64,000 nucleotides of DNA from assembly GCA_911728455.2 (NCBI GenBank), contig OU452234.1, forward strand, positions 5,098,549 to 5,162,548, written 5' to 3'. Below are positions 29,810 through 40,694 of the stretch, piece by piece. The DNA comes from Marthasterias glacialis (taxonomy: Eukaryota > Echinodermata > Asteroidea > Forcipulatida > Asteriidae). Numbering within the stretch: position 1 is the first letter of the stretch; each line of letters begins with the position of its first letter. A model generated the notes under the pieces. That model saw only the letters and a program-made list of their open reading frames with translations. It made no database searches and was not told the origin of the DNA. Both the position numbers and the translations under genes were made by a program.

Positions 29810-32647
29810 ATGGAGCGGTTTGTGGGGACGTGTTTTGTTTTGTTTGTGGTTGCCGGTGTGTTCTCGGTAACTAGTGGGACCGCGGTCTCCTCGACGGTGT
29901 CCAATCCGGTGTGTGTTGGAAACATTTCTAGACACGAAGTCCAGTTGACCATGAATGGAATCAAGGATGATCTTCACAGCTTGGAGACGCTCAAAGAACG
30001 TATGGCAACTCGTTTAGACACTCTGATGAGGTCACTGCACACGGACAGCGAGGAAGGTGAGATTTGGACTTTGCTGTGGCTGAGAAACGCTCAGTGTGTC
30101 ATTACTCTAGTTTGTGGGTGGGGCAAGCCAGTGGGGAGGCGTTTAAATAACCTGTAAGCCAAAAATGAGCACCCCTATACTATGAAAGACACGATTATGA
30201 CAATTTAACTGAAACCCTGTCAACACTATTAAAAAAAAATCCTTGTGAGATTATGAAGTCCCAACTCCTGCGACTTGCCATGTCCATTTACACCGCGTCG
30301 ACTGGCCTCAGGCAGGACAACTACAATGGTTTAAGTCAAATGCAGTGGCGTAGCTAGGGGGGGGGGCACGGGGGCACGTACCCCCCCCCCCCCCCCCACT
30401 GATATCCGTGCCCCCGGGTGCCCCCCCCCCCACCTATTTGAAATCTGGACTTTTGAGATTAAAAAAATACCAAAATAAAAGGTTACAGTTTATGAGCTTT
30501 TATGTAGTAATTTCAATGTTTTTGAAAACTATTTTGTATTATTTACACGCAGAATGTATTTTGTTTTACCTCAACACGTCAGAAGAGCAGTGAAAGGGGG
30601 CTTGTTTTGGGAAAATAAGTTACAGTTTTAACTGGCCGAAAGTGCCCCCTAGGAAAAATGGTGTTCCCCCCTTTGTGCCCCCTAAAATGTTTACCCTAGT
30701 TACAGCGCTGGTCAAATGACAATGTCACCGTCCAAGGAAATTTACGGGCAACTAGTTCAAGGAAATCTCATAAAAGCAGTTACACACACACCTTTAAATT
30801 CTTATTAGGATTTTCTTCGATAAAAGATACCTGTTTAGAGAAGTTGATCTTATCAACTGTTCCTTGCACATGCTGTGCAGTTTGGTTGCCTCGAATTGCC
30901 TTTAAACAATGCAGTGTGTGGTAACCACGGGGGTACGAAAGCCCAGTAGAAGTAGTGCTACGGAGGCCCAGTGGTGCCACGTTCAGTTTCTCTTTCACGT
31001 GGAAGTGTTATTAAGTGGCGGACTGGCGGCAACCAGGTGAAAGAGAAACACTACCACGTGAAAGAGAAACACAATGTGCCATTAATGGGCTTCCGTACTT
31101 TAAAGATGCTTTGTCTGATTTTAGGCCGAGTTGACGGGAAAAAAATAGATTTAAATTTTAAACTGCTAATACTATGAGGTAGGAAAAGTTATAAGCTTTA
31201 TTTGCAACCTTGAACAAAAAAATCCGTCAGGAATTAGTGACAGTTCATTAAAAACACAAATTAATAAAAGGCTGGGTCTATCATTTTTATGTTAAGCAGC
31301 CAAGCTATGCATATTCATCGGAATTTTACATGCTGGCACATATAGCCCGTCCTCTACAGTAATTGTGTGGATGCATGTGTGTGTGTGGTGTACCAGCCGT
31401 GACCGTGACCCGTTCACAGCTGGTAGAGTTCAACAGAGTCATGTTTATTCATTAATTTGCTCATTGTTCTGATTGGCCTCCGGTCAGCCAATCAGAACGA
31501 ACCCCTCTTAAAACAAAAGCGCTTGTATCTACAGTTCCCGACCTCGAAATCCTAACCACTCTTTTTAGAGTGAAAGACGGATATTTTCTACTTGAATCAG
31601 AGTGAAGTTCACTCCAATTTTACCCCAAAAGAGTGATCACAGTGAGTTTCACTCTAAAAAGAGCCAAACTGACACCACTCGGGCGAGAGAATGAAATGTT
31701 CACTCTTTTACATTTAGAGTATACAGTCTTTTACCCCACTGTGCCCAGTTTATTTGTTGTGATAGATTTACTATAAGGAGAAAAAAAACTTCTTTAAACT
31801 TTCCCTTACACTGTTTTCAGATAGTGTCGCCAATATCATCAGTGTTTTTCTGGAGTACATACCAGGCGTGGGATTGCTGTACAAAGCATCACGCACCTTC
31901 ATTCATTCCCTGAAACACAGCGATGTGGGCTTGAGCATCATCGGCGGCGCTATCGAAGACCTTCTTTATTTCACCAACTTGGACAGTCCAGACGTGGTCA
32001 CCGTCCACTCCGTCTTTGAGAATTTGGCCGATGACGCCCTCCGTCGCCTGGTGAACTCCATGGGACGCGCGTCAAACACGGACAGAGTCGAGGCGGCCGT
32101 AAAACGTCATCTTGCTGAGGTCGACTCCAGTAAGAAAGGCTTCCTGTTGGTCCATCACCCGGGGGCGTATGACTCATTCCACAACAGATTCCTAAGTAAT
32201 AGAGTCACGATGGCCAAGTATGGCCTGAGCAAGCATGCAGTTTACACCGGTCTAATCTCATATGATAGGTATACGGATAAGTCGTTAATGACCGTCGTCG
32301 TTCCACAAGGATTTAAGGAAGATGCTCCGATTTGGGTCTCATTCAAATTTGACCAAACCTGGGCTGGTAAGTTAAACCACATTGTCAAATCAGTCGGGAC
32401 CTTTGGGAACTTTCAAATCGACATTTCAAAGCCAGATGAGAGTGCGATTGAAATGTTAAGGGGCGAGGCGTATTATTGGTATACCGGTACGGTGTACATC
32501 GGTGACCTGGAAATGTTGGATGGTGACGAGAAAGACGAATATCGACTTATCGATGGTTGGATAGATTTGAATATGTTTTCCACAGATCCGAGCTTGCCCC
32601 TGGGTCACATTACAAGGCTTGCATTTATGCAAAAAGCAAGGGATTAA
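29810..32647 (+). CDS. Secreted protein of unknown family, gene B (two exons)
   Basis: Exon 1 is 29810-30056 (247 bp, same length as gene A) and exon 2 is 31821-32647 (827 bp, same length). They join in phase 1 across a 1764-bp intron (donor GTGAGA, acceptor TTTTCAG). The product is 357 residues, the same as gene A. The first 37 or so residues including the signal peptide are almost identical to A. Exon 2 differs at many residues but keeps the single Cys in exon 1, EYIPGVG, SMGRASN, LSNRVTMAKY, YYWYTGTVYIGDLEML and DPSLPLGHITRL. Reading frames stay open over the full length in both copies, which argues for selection. The family is not recognised. Confidence 0.85.
30343..30710 (+). mobile_element. 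hAT-like MITE with 8-bp target duplication
   Basis: The element starts CAGTGGCGTAGCTAG and ends CTAGTTACAGCGCTG. GTCAAATG stands on both sides (30335-30342 and 30711-30718). An 8-bp duplication and CAGNGGCG ends are hAT habits. It holds poly-C/poly-G tracts. It lies in the intron of gene B only. An older inverted relative is at 39889-40205. Confidence 0.9.
30955..31105. mobile_element. Foldback element in the intron of gene B
   Basis: GTTTCTCTTTCACGTGG on the left pairs with CCACGTGAAAGAGAAAC on the right, and CTACGGAGGCCCA with TGGGCTTCCGTAC. Part of the right arm is doubled. Confidence 0.75.
31560..31740. repeat. Interspersed repeat with CACTC boxes, also at 35270-35420
   Basis: Both copies share GAGTGAAGTTCACTC, CACAGTGAGTTTCACTC and GAGCCAAACTGACACCACTC. 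The short inverted CACTC/GAGTG boxes suggest a hairpin-rich non-autonomous element. Confidence 0.7.
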
Positions 32648-32870
32648 AACAAGCAAACAAACACCCCCAACAAACAAACAAACAACCCAACAAACAAACA
32701 AACAAACAAACAAACAAACAAACAAACAAACAACCCAACAAACAAACAAACAAACAAACAAACAAACAAACAAACAAACAAACAAACAAACAAACAAACA
32801 AACAAACAAACAAACAAACAAACAAACAAACAAACAAACAACCCAACAAACAGACAAACAAACAAACAAC
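32645..32870. repeat. CAAA microsatellite after gene B, about 225 bp
   Basis: A nearly pure CAAA run with a few CAACC interruptions starts at the stop codon of gene B. The long FVCLFVCL and NKQTNKQT frames through it are artefacts. Confidence 0.95.
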
Positions 32871-33049
32871 ATTCCTGCACAGGAACAAATAACAGATCTT
32901 CTTCCGACAATTACTATCTGAAACAACACAATAACACCAAATGATTATTTTGAATTAGCTATCCTTGCATCAAAGTGGGCATATAGACCATGTAACCTCT
33001 GTGTTTACGAAACGAGTGACCTTGTACATTCCAGGGCCTTTCTGGCAGG

Positions 33050-33345
33050 CAAGATACTACGCCGGTCATACACTCTAAAAGAGCATCAGTCAAATGTGAC
33101 TAGAAACCAGTTAGATTTGACTAACAATATTAAGAGTCATCTGGGAGCAACTGAAAATCAGTCAGTCTGACTAGTTTTTTCTCGTCAGGATTATTTCAAA
33201 TCCAGTTACTTTTTCTAGTTGGTATGACTAAATCCGTTTTTTTGTATTTTTTTTATTTTCGAATGTTTAACTAATTTCCTCGTCAGTTTTCAACAACTAG
33301 GAAAACCAGTCAATACTTTGACTAGGTCATTATAAGGGTGTAACG
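33050..33345. repeat. Possible worn MITE built from TGACTA motifs
   Basis: TTGACTA/TAGTCA words recur in both orientations (for example GTCAGTCTGACTAG), starting near CACTCTAAAAGAGC. A region of similar style is at 54120-54250. The borders are unclear. Confidence 0.35.
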
Positions 33346-33689
33346 GTTAATTTTACTATTTGTGTCGTAATTTCCACAAAAAGTCACAATTTATGAAGAA
33401 AAAAAATAACGGCTGAACTAGTTTCGAGATGTCCCCCTTTTCTTTATTATCAAGTTTGATAATCAGAGAATGTATCCTCCATCAAATAAAAATATGATTT
33501 TTATGTTTTCTTCCATTGGGTTGTGTACAAATCGTGCGTGCATGAAGTCCAGGTTCCGTGGCTCTTTTGTGAACATGCGATGCCACAGGTTCCGTAATCC
33601 ATAGCACACACTTCCGATCCATCAATATTGATTGTGTTCCTGTAAGATTAAGGAGAGCTCTCTTTAAGTGGAAAAAGAGAATGTAGTGT

Positions 33690-33790
33690 TTGTGCTTTGT
33701 TAGAAAAAAACAATTAAGAACAAACACATACACAGGCTACTCGATTGGGATTCGAACCCAGGACCCCCACAACTTCTTTTTAAAAAAAAG
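33690..33790 (-). mobile_element. tRNA-like SINE piece, minus strand
   Basis: TACTCGATTGGGATTCGAACCC (read as shorter blocks) contains a reversed B box and follows AACAAACACATACACAGG, as at 26140-26200. Confidence 0.55.
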
Positions 33791-34357
33791 CCGCTGATAA
33801 GATGTAAAATAAACACTGTAATGTTTAAATGATATTAGTCTTTAAAATCGATTATAATCATTGTTTTTTCTATTACCAGTAATAGTTAGGTTGCAATAGA
33901 CGCCATGTTTGTTGACAATTTCTATTTTGGCTTGTAGCCGCGTCAAGCGCTTTAAAATGTCAACGCAGCTTGAGTTGCTAACCAACCAATCATGAGTGGA
34001 TTGTTATACGCATGCAGTATTTACATGTATTTAACGCACAGTAAGTTGTGCGCTCAAAAATGAGCTGTCATTGTCATTAAAGATGGCGGATTTTCCCCAG
34101 TGTTGACGTCATGTGCAACTTATCCATCCTGTTGGGGAGTGTGACGTAATAGACCCGTCCAATGAAATATATAAATTGCACATCACGCGTGCGCACTAAC
34201 ACAACTGGTTTGCAAACAAAGTTAAAACGACAATGTACACTATTATGTACACTTCATCTGTTGTGGTGTTTTTTTTTCTTCTTCCAATTTCGCACTTGCT
34301 ATGGCGGGTAAAGGTCAAGTAAACTATAATATGCTAATAGCCAAAAGGTAAGAGAGA

Positions 34358-34690
34358 ATGGAGTTTTTATTTCATATTTTGTTGAGAGAACATATTAGAG
34401 AACGGATTCAATTTAAACTTGCTCTTTTTGTTTCTAAATGCTTGAACAAAACTACTCCTAGACATCACTCACTTGAATGTCCCCGGTGCAAACAAAGTTC
34501 TGGGTCAAAAAGCTTTCAGTGTAGCTGGGCCAATTATTCGGAACAATCTTTTTCCTGTCATCAGGGAGTCTGTTAATTTATCTCTATTTCGTAAAGCTCT
34601 TTACGACTCATCTTTATCCATGTTAATTTCTTGTACATGCGCTATGATCTTGATGGAATAGCGCCTTATACGTTATAATTTTTATGTTAT
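34358..34690 (+). mobile_element. 3' end of a LINE (non-LTR reverse transcriptase)
   Basis: Two overlapping frames carry the typical C-terminal pattern of LINE polymerases: RERIQFKLALFVSKCLNKTT in the first (34358-34576), and GQKAFSVAGPIIRNNL followed by RESVNLSLFRKAL in the second (34473-34661). A one-frame shift separates them. No reverse transcriptase core is present, as expected for 5' truncation. The exact clade cannot be told. Confidence 0.75.
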
Positions 34691-34984
34691 GTCATTAATA
34701 TGATCCCTAGCACTGACGTCACAAAGGGGATGCTGTTTGCCCATGGTCCGACATTTTGGAATTTAAATTTGTATTTAAAGATACGGTGAATGTTTACTCG
34801 CGTACACGTCGCCTAAAGTGCGTGTACTACATAGAAAAGCATACAGGGAATATGGCTCCCAAAATGGCGTTACCAAAATTTGAGTCCAAAATGAGTTGTT
34901 ATACAAACACATAAGTATGTCAGAAACCTATATTGAAGTTAATAGCAAGGACCCCAAGAAACAGTTGCCTTAATTTGTCTTTTG

Positions 34985-35127
34985 AATGGGAGACTTTGGA
35001 ACGCTAGGTGGCAGCAGACTTACCAGGTAAACTTCCATTGTTTGCGAAGTTCTGAGCATGCGCACATTTCCGAGAATAGATTTACCTGATAAGTCTGCTG
35101 CCACCTAGCGTCCCCAAACGTTGCCCC
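34985..35127. mobile_element. Foldback element, CTAGGTGGCAGCAGACTTACC family
   Basis: CGCTAGGTGGCAGCAGACTT pairs with AAGTCTGCTGCCACCTAGCG, and ACCAGGTAAA with TTTACCTGAT. It begins AATGGGAGACTTTGG, close to the ends at 25562 and 27419. A worn relative is at 12052-12190. Confidence 0.85.
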
Positions 35128-35429
35128 GTACTATGATAAAGCACCGTTTCATTGCTTTTCAATCATACGAAAAAAATATATAATAAAAATTCAATTCTCC
35201 CTAATAAATGTAAGAGTGAAAAAGCACTCGTTTTGTCTGCCATACCATCTTGCAAAGACCCATATGGCGGACAACTCTTTTGAAAGACCGTGAATTTTCA
35301 ATTTGAATAAGAGTGAAGTTCACTCAAATTTCACTCAAAAAGGGTGATGCACAGTGAGTTTCACTCGGGAAAAGAGCCAAACTGACACCACTCGGGTGAG
35401 AGAGTGAAATTTTCCGTAGATTAGCTGTA

Positions 35430-36070
35430 TTTTATGTTACACTTTTATGTTTTCTTGATGTTATTCTTACAAATAAAAATATAAACAGTTCTATCATTGC
35501 ATCACCTGTAATAGTAGAGACCAATGTAAGAACAGTTTGTATAGCCATAGTGATTAAAAGTATCTGTATCTGTTAACTTTTGTACAAACGCCTGGTTTTA
35601 AATGAGATGGTTTAAAAATGTAATTTGCATTAATGCTATATTTCTGTACTATGTTTCATAGTTAAATTTGAATATTCATTTTGCCGAATGCTTTTGCGAT
35701 TCCGACCAATCAGGTTGCTCCGTCAACTTTTGGACTAATCCGCCATATTATGACGTGTACAATGGGAGAACGAAGGGGGTGTCCTCGGTCTACACCATAA
35801 ACAAACCTGTGTGTGTGGGTGTGTGGGTGTGTTTAAATTGGTGGGGCAAGTGAGACTACTGATGAGACGGGACAAGGAGGAAACGACCGTGAAGGGTGAA
35901 AATGCCTTTAGAGGTTCGCAATTTTGAAAAATACAAATGGGTGCATCACAAATGCCGAAATACTGCTTTAAAGCACGTGGAACAGCTGGTCCCCATAAAT
36001 AACACGTCAAGACTTAATCCACACCATACCACCGTGCAGCACCAATGTCCTTTTAGTGGCAGGTGACCAT
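35430..36070. other. Stretch without a recognised gene
   Basis: The sequence is AT-rich, with a short GTGTGGGT run near 35812-35830. Small ORFs show no family resemblance. Confidence 0.45.
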
Positions 36071-36074
36071 GGAG

Positions 36075-36083
36075 TATATATAA
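36075..36083 (+). promoter_or_regulatory. TATA box, TATATATAA
   Basis: A clean TATA box stands 91 bp before the ATG of a short ORF with a signal-peptide-like start. The distance suits a start site near 36105 and a leader of about 70 bases. Confidence 0.45.
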
Positions 36084-36173
36084 ATGCAATCTAAACCCCT
36101 CGAGAATCACATTAATCATCACATACAGCCCTCTTCGTAGATATTTCTAGACATCGCCAACAAGGCATATAAC

Positions 36174-36230
36174 ATGGCCATTCCTAGAATATGTCACTGT
36201 CTTTTTGTGATCTTAGGGGTGTTTTCAGAA
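36174..36230 (+). CDS. Possible first exon encoding a signal peptide
   Basis: The ORF from ATG 36174 reads MAIPRICHCLFVILGVFSES, a plausible signal peptide, followed by a possible donor (GTATGA) near 36231. Unspliced, the frame closes after about 36 codons. No partner exon could be assigned; the Cys-rich exon at 45021 is a distant possibility only. It could also be chance. Confidence 0.3.
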
Positions 36231-36770
36231 TCGTATGATTTTGTCAGATGTAGAATCATTTTGCGCGTATGTTTACTGCTATAATCATAGACTTGGTTCC
36301 AAGTCTGTGATCGTGGTTCGCTATTAGTACTTTGTCCGACACAGAATCGTTAAGGGTGCACTACACTTTAATATTTAGAGAGTGCTCCATGATCGGAATA
36401 TATGCCTCTTTGGCGATCCATATCGGAGGGACAGCCACGACAGTGGTTTCGCTCTGTAATGTTGTACAAGGAGAGCCTTGTAAAAGTCTAGTACAGCGCA
36501 TTAATAGTTATTATAACACACCTCTCCCTGGTTCTTTATCCTGATTGGCTGAAACACGGTCACATAGGGTGAACTATAGCCTAGTGCATGAAATCTGCAC
36601 CACACGCACCGCACGCGCTTCATTTGGGGGAAATAGTTCGCAAAGCGGGAAATAGTTTCTTAGTTTATTGACTGCTAAACAGCGCCCTCAACAGGTATAC
36701 AGTGCTCATAACAGTTTACCGTTGTATTAAACCGTGCGTCCTGAAAATATTTTTTTTCACATGACATTTT

Positions 36771-36981
36771 GAACTGAGGTGTGTTATAAAACACATATGG
36801 ACTGGCATTATTCGGGCAATAGTGCACGTCTATGCACCCCTCGGGCCTGTGGGCGACCAGGAGACGGTCCTATTTCCCTCGGCCTTCGGCCTCGGGAAAT
36901 AGGACCCTCTCATGGTCACTCACAGGCCCTCGGGTTGCATAGACGTGCACTAATGCCCTCATTGCCAGTCCATATGTTTAT
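36771..36981. mobile_element. Foldback element, sister of 8616-8812
   Basis: The arms ATATGGACTGGCATTATTCG and the matching right arm meet at CTCGGCCTTCGGCCTCGGG. It is inserted in copy 1 of a duplicated segment (about 36440-37440), and copy 2 (39400-39860) lacks it. Confidence 0.88.
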
Positions 36982-37116
36982 AACAAAGTAACGGGGACAA
37001 AAAGCCATTTCAGAGGTAACAAGCAATCTATGCAGTTTAAAAATAAGCCAAGTAATGCAATAATTTACTGTTAGAGTGTAAGAATGCTAATTTGCTACAA
37101 TACACTTGCTTGTTAC

Positions 37117-37230
37117 CTGTCTCGGTGAATTTGCTTGATCTTTCACTATAAATTCTGCAGCAATTTCCCGGACAGTTGTCTTTTGGTCGTAAAGACAAAT
37201 GCGGAGATTGGCTGAATCAAAGTACTCCAT
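37117..37230 (-). CDS. Unassigned exon, copy 1 (paired with 39569-39679)
   Basis: The open frame encodes MEYFDSANLRICLYDQ, then KTTVREIAAEFIVKDQ and ANSPRQ, ending at a good donor (CAG/GTAACA). The second copy has the same protein with a 3-base in-frame difference (AEFIVKD versus AELVKD) and its own donor. The strand-turn-helix look (LRICLYDQKTTVREIAAE) recalls ubiquitin-like or RA-type folds, but this is a guess. It may be a real exon of a gene extending outside the repeats. Confidence 0.4.
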
Positions 37231-37369
37231 ATAGGCCGACATGATATCGCCGGACACCCCCCAGATAAAAGTGACATTTAACAGTTTGTACACGGATCAA
37301 TTGCCTAGTGGTTTGTACGAACCTGTTTGCGCACGACCAAAGGCACTGCAGTCCAGAGCCTAGTATGGT

Positions 37370-37640
37370 TCACTGCCCAAGGTTCAATGACGACCTGACG
37401 ACCAAAGATTATAGAGCGCCGAAGACGCAAGATGGGGAACTCTGGCTGAAATGTGAAATGTCACTGGACGCCATTTCGGCAAGTGACTCTATTGATACAA
37501 CAATAGATCAGTGCAGACAATGACCAGTGCTATCAATGGGAAACAAAGCACTCACTTGCCGAAACGGAGCCCATGCGTATTTCACGTTCAAACGATCGAT
37601 GAATAATTTTGGTGCTCGGCCATTGTGCCAATAATTCCAG
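37370..37640. repeat. Interspersed repeat, copy of 27590-27790
   Basis: TATAGAGCGCCGAAGACGCA and GCCATTTCGGCAAGTGA occur, with the inverted CACTTGCCGAAACGG further on near 37553. Confidence 0.6.
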
Positions 37641-37649
37641 CAAAATTGA

Positions 37650-39300
37650 CTCATGGGAAAGGGCGCCATCACGGGGTATATAGGTAAAAAGGAGTTACAT
37701 CTGCTACCATGCAAAACGGCACAAGTGTCCTATATCTATACTAGAAGTTTCCAATTTCATATCTGGGTATTACATTGTGTGGTACACGTTCTGCCTCTAG
37801 CTGTCGGGCGATCTCGGTATATAGAAAAGGGTATGCAAGGCCGTTTTCATGATTTTCCCACACAACAGTAAACTCAAGGCTGTTTTTTGACCTCACTGTT
37901 TGGGTACAATAGGGAGAAACACAAAAAAGGACGAAGATCAGACAAAGGGTAGGCTACATATCGAATCGCCATGCCATGGGAAGCACGTCAATAATCATGG
38001 TATTCTTTTGCTTTTTGACCGGAAATGTTGGGAGCATATTTTATCCTGTGAGTGACGAGCGCTTTCATTGGCGTTCCAACCCCATCTAGCAGTCAAGTAT
38101 GCCTGGAGTAAGGTCATTACTCTATGATTATTACCAATGTATATACAACGATAGAGACGCACTGTTGAACACACGCACACACCCACACGTACATGGTGTG
38201 AAACGGGTGATTTGAGATGTGAAAAAAATCCGAACATCAATACAAACCACTACTTGGTAAAAAAAAACCAGTCATAGATGCCCCCCACCCAAGAGGGTAA
38301 TTTAATTTATACTCACAGTATCTTGGATTTTGCTTAGGCCTATACATCGTTAAAATGAACAGGCAAAAATGTGACAATTGGTAAAGGTTGATTTCAAGTC
38401 AGTGTCATTATAGGATGCCCTATACGTGGCAGAGGGAGCCCCACCCCCCCCCCACACACACACACACCCTCACAAACGTAGACTTATGGGGTATCCTTTT
38501 GTTAGTTCTTTTATCCCTTTTCTAAAGAATCCCCTTGTGGGGTCCAATTGTTCCTATTGAATTTACCTTGTGGGGTCCATTGTTCTATTGTTCTCAGGAC
38601 CCGGCAAGTGCACGTTTTACAAACCCAAATGTTCCCATTCTCCAACACACTCTTCCCCTCTTGTACAGAAGCACCCCCCTAAAATCCTCAAAGAATTCCA
38701 GAGATTCCCAGAACACAATGAAGACACAATAGGAGGTGGGTACACCCTGCCACATATCAAGCACCAAATGAACTTCATCCCTACAATAAATAAACAACGA
38801 ACATTTGGATCTGAACAGACAAACCATTTTGGTTCTAGCTCTACTTATGGCTAAAAGTAAGAGAGCTTACAATGAAGATAATATTATAGCTGTTTGGCAA
38901 CACACTTCTCTTGCTTGGAAAGCAATACGACAAACGTATAATAGTCAATCACTAACACGTTATGCGCACCCCCAAGTTAGAAATTAGCATCACGGTAGAA
39001 TAATGAAAAAAATTAATTATCACCCACACCGTGTGAACAAAAAAGGTGGACACTGAAGTAAAGAGAAGCCATTGGTAGAATGGTTGTCTGTTGTCAAGAA
39101 AGTTTATAGTTTGATTAAATACAAGAGGATTTCACTGCACAGCGATGTATAATCACATTTTTAAATCACCGAACGTGCTGGAGGGGGCGTAGATAGGTGG
39201 TCCCACGGATTCCTACTAATTACCGACCCCTGCCGACCCCTACCGACAACTCGTGAAAAAAAAACTTACTGACAACTCATTCCAAATGCACTCTTAGTCA
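37650..39300. other. Stretch without a recognised gene
   Basis: An ORF at 38570-38854 and an overlapping one at 38805-38987 (with KSKRAYNEDNIIAVWQHTSL) look unlike chance repeats but match no family I know. TTGTGGGGTCCA is repeated at 38533 and 38567. An ACACAC run lies near 38452. Confidence 0.35.
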
Positions 39301-39568
39301 CTGGTTTAAGCTTTAAATGATAGATAATGTTACTTTGAATCCTAGAAGTCTTATTTTTACTTCTTTGATATAAGAGAAATACGTATTTTCAATCGCTGTA
39401 ACGTTGTACAAAGGTATGGGGGCCTTGTAAAAATCGCACAGCCCATTATAAAATCTAGCCAGGTCACACAAAAGCCACTTTAGAGGTAACAAGCAGGTCA
39501 AGGCAGTTAAAAAAAATCAGCCAAGTAATGTCAGAATGCTACAATATAATTTGTTTTGATTTTTTTAC

Positions 39569-39679
39569 CTGTCTTGGTGAATTTGCTTGATCTTTCACTA
39601 ATTCTGCAGCAATTTCCCGGATAGTTGTCTCTTGGTCGTAGAGACAAATGCGGAGATTGGGTGAATCCAAACGTTCCAT
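39569..39679 (-). CDS. Unassigned exon, copy 2
   Basis: It encodes MERLDSPNLRICLYDQ, then ETTIREIAAELVKDQ and ANSPRQ, and ends at a donor CAG/GTAAAA. It is the partner of 37117-37230. Most substitutions are conservative and the length change is a full codon. Confidence 0.4.
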
Positions 39680-39888
39680 ATTACCGGTCGTTCCGCAAGG
39701 TGTGTGAAGCCACGGTTTCATGCACAGAATGTATGGGTGAAAAGTTGTTGAGTGCTAGACTTCGAACGCTTGCAATTGGCCCTCTTTTATGGTCTGATGA
39801 CATTCGCCCAAAGGATTATAGAGCGCCAAAGGCGCAAGAATAGGTAACTCATGCTGAAATGTAAAACCCCACTCTTTATTTATCGGTG

Positions 39889-40205
39889 CAGCGCAGTAAC
39901 TAGGGTAACATTTTAGGGGGTACAAGGGGGCGGAGGGGGACACCATTTTCAAAGAGGGGCACTTTTGGCCAATTGAAACTGTAGCTTCCATTTGTGCTTT
40001 TTCAAAAAAAAACAAGCCCCTTTTCAGTGTCTTCTGACGTGTTGAGGTAAAACAAAATTCATTCTGCGTATAAATAATTACAAATAGTTCTCAAAACATT
40101 GAAATTACTACGTAAAATGCTCATAAAATGTCACATTTTATTCTGGTAATTTTTAATCTAAAAAGTCAAGATTTCAAATGGGGGGTGGGGGGGGGGCGGG
40201 CAGAA
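39889..40205 (-). mobile_element. hAT-like MITE, older inverted relative of 30343-30710
   Basis: It starts CAGCGCAGTAACTAGGGTAA and runs co-linear with the reverse complement of 30343-30710, through TCTTCTGACGTGTTGAGG, to a G-rich tract near 40190. The far end is worn. Confidence 0.8.
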
Positions 40206-40496
40206 CATCATGGGTAGAACTGAGCATTATGTCGGTTCCGGGCCTGGAAGTCTGCTGCCACCTTCAGTCTCGGTTCGCGACGCTCCCCTTTGAGTACTTT
40301 ATTTGCAACGCATCGCCAAGTGTTGCGGACCAAGATTAACCTAGCATTGTCGAAAGTCTCCAGTCTAGTATTCAAAGGCAATCACCTGCGACCTACAAAT
40401 CGTCCTGCTCTACAAAACGGGTTTCTTGCTTGTTTATTTAATGTTAGGAGAAGGGTGAAATTATGCTTGGACAACTACAGAGTCATGTCATGTTAC

Positions 40497-40620
40497 CAGA
40501 GAAAATGACGAAGTCTCCTGCGTCCATTTCTGGCATCATACAGTGGCTGAACAAAACATCGTCAGAATGACAAGTTGGTCCCCAAATGCAGGATAGCTTT
40601 AAGCTTGCGTGGTCTTGTTC
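40497..40620 (-). pseudogene. Isolated ODC-like exon copy
   Basis: It has the same 124-bp length as the ODC-like exon 13590-13713 and encodes LKLSCIWGPTCHSDD, then NCMMPEM-like SHCMMPEMDAGDFVIFSG, ending at a donor G/GTAACA. The intact gene has D after GPTC where this copy has H. The base pair before the segment is not AG, so a proper acceptor seems lost. No neighbouring ODC exons were found. It is an orphan duplicate, not a retrocopy, since intron flanks are kept on the donor side. Confidence 0.7.
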
Positions 40621-40694
40621 CCGTACGTCATCAAAGGAAAGAGAAACGAGGACGGTAAAGTGAAACTCCATGAGCCTAAGACGAATCATATTAT

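Noticed and set aside
32456-32929. Hydrophobic LFVCLFVCL ORFs resembling a membrane protein, and NKQTNKQT ORFs
   Set aside because: They are translations of the CAAA microsatellite after gene B. The same applies at 14021-14270.
34358-34661. A host gene for a zinc-finger-like protein (CPRCKQ)
   Set aside because: The RERIQFKLALFVSKCLN and FSVAGPIIRNNL patterns are those of LINE polymerase C-termini, and the frame shifts within.
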